Assembly: GCF_015356825.1 (NCBI RefSeq)
Contig: NZ_JAACYW010000018.1
Location: forward strand, 1-64,000
Origin: Catenulispora rubra
GTDB taxonomy: Bacteria; Actinomycetota; Actinomycetes; Streptomycetales; Catenulisporaceae
Direction: 5' to 3'
Length of the DNA stretch: 64,000 nt
The notes under the pieces were generated by a model. That model was not told where the DNA came from, made no database searches, and saw only the letters and a program-made list of their open reading frames with translations. The position numbers and the translations under genes were made by a program. Below are positions 63,511-64,000 of the stretch, piece after piece. Positions within the stretch are counted from its first letter, which is position 1, and every line of letters begins with the position of its first letter.

Positions 63511-64000
63511 ATGTCGTTGACCCGCCGCCGCCTGCTCACCACAGGTGCCGCCACCTCGGCCCTGTCCCTGCTGCCGGCCTCGCTGACCAAGGCGATGGCC
63601 GCCGCCCCGGACAACCGGCTGCACTCCCTGGACCAGATCGAGCACGTCATGATCCTGATGCAGGAGAACCGCAGCTTCGACCACTACTTCGGCACGCTGT
63701 CCGGCGTGCGGGGGTTCGGCGACCGCGACGCGATCCGCCTGCCCGACGGCCGTCCGGTGTTCTACCAGCCCGACACCGCCAACCCCGACGGCTACACCCT
63801 GCCGTTCCGCATCGACACCACCAAGACCAGCGGCGCCAAGTACCCGAGCACCGACCACAGCTGGCACGGCCAGCACACCTCCTGGAACCACGGCGCGATG
63901 GACGGCTGGATGGCCGCGCACCGCCCGGCCGACGGCGGTCCGTGGTCCATGGGCTACCTGACGCGCGAGGACCTGCCGTTCCACTACGCGCTCGCCGACG
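63511..64000 (+). CDS. Phospholipase C-type phosphoesterase, 5' part
   Basis: ATG 63511; the frame runs off the window edge. The first 163 residues have a Tat signal (LTRRRLLTTGAATSALSLLPA) and HVMILMQENRSFDHYFGTLSGVRGFGDRDA, the metal-binding opening of non-haemolytic phospholipase C / acid phosphatase AcpA relatives (PF04185). Exported. Probably full-length about 500-700 aa, ending outside. Confidence 0.88.
   Translation, partial: MSLTRRRLLTTGAATSALSLLPASLTKAMAAAPDNRLHSLDQIEHVMILMQENRSFDHYFGTLSGVRGFGDRDAIRLPDGRPVFYQPDTANPDGYTLPFRIDTTKTSGAKYPSTDHSWHGQHTSWNHGAMDGWMAAHRPADGGPWSMGYLTREDLPFHYALAD

Overview
The window is a stretch of chromosome from a high-GC Gram-positive actinomycete, most likely a filamentous soil form of the Streptomyces/Catenulispora type. 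The support is the strong G/C bias at third codon positions, frequent GTG starts and ATGA/GTGA stop-start overlaps. Gene content agrees: a PASTA Ser/Thr kinase, a PP2C/SpoIIE-type phosphatase, an Rv2175c-type DNA-binding protein, a DasR-like controlled chitinase, a secreted cholesterol oxidase and DUF6230/DUF6114 proteins. I see no integrase, transposase, CRISPR array, rRNA or phage gene. One tRNA (His, anticodon GTG) is present.

Layout. 1-3.6 kb: the 3' end of a winged-helix protein, a phosphodiester glycosidase-like lipoprotein, and a three-gene unit (DUF4365 nuclease-fold protein, unknown partner, methyltransferase). 3.3-10.8 kb: MFS exporter with divergent MarR regulator and twin operators, YbjN protein, DMT permease, an unrecognised 326-aa protein and the GAF/PP2C/HATPase phosphatase. 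11-20.6 kb: PASTA kinase, an orphan eCIS-type DUF4157 effector, thiO-thiS-thiG, LtrA, a ferredoxin reductase-like flavoprotein, the Rv2175c homologue and thiE. 20.7-24.1 kb: lipoprotein RNase with barstar, and a two-component system. 24.2-31.2 kb: chitinase, class II aldolase with TetR, MerR with an imine reductase-like enzyme, and a TIGR01777 epimerase.

31.3-37.8 kb: DUF2218 protein, aldo/keto reductase under a MerR-type promoter, L,D-transpeptidase, BioA, SDR and an APH-fold phosphotransferase. 37.8-41.9 kb: two secreted proteins, TetR, DUF6230 and DUF6114. 41.9-48.8 kb: the three glycolate oxidase subunits (glcD-glcE, and glcF apart from them), a GlxA/AraC regulator, a cupin, oligoribonuclease and tRNA-His. 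48.9-53 kb: rhomboid-like membrane protein and an 896-aa asparagine synthetase whose last 250 residues look like an F420-0:gamma-glutamyl ligase domain; this fusion is the most unusual single gene here. 53-64 kb: SMI1-like protein, a four-gene DapB-like/AhpD-like/SRPBCC/MarR operon with twin 20-bp operators, cholesterol oxidase, flavin reductase with ArsR regulator, secreted Ig-like protein, lipoprotein, deoxyribosyltransferase-fold protein and the 5' end of a Tat-exported phospholipase C-type phosphoesterase.

Themes. Small local regulators sit beside the enzymes they probably control, and their palindromic operators are unusually readable. The secreted and lipid-related set (cholesterol oxidase, DUF6230 neighbourhood, phospholipase C, chitinase) fits a saprophyte. 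The thiamine genes, kinase and Rv2175c homologue lie within 10 kb, as in other actinobacteria.
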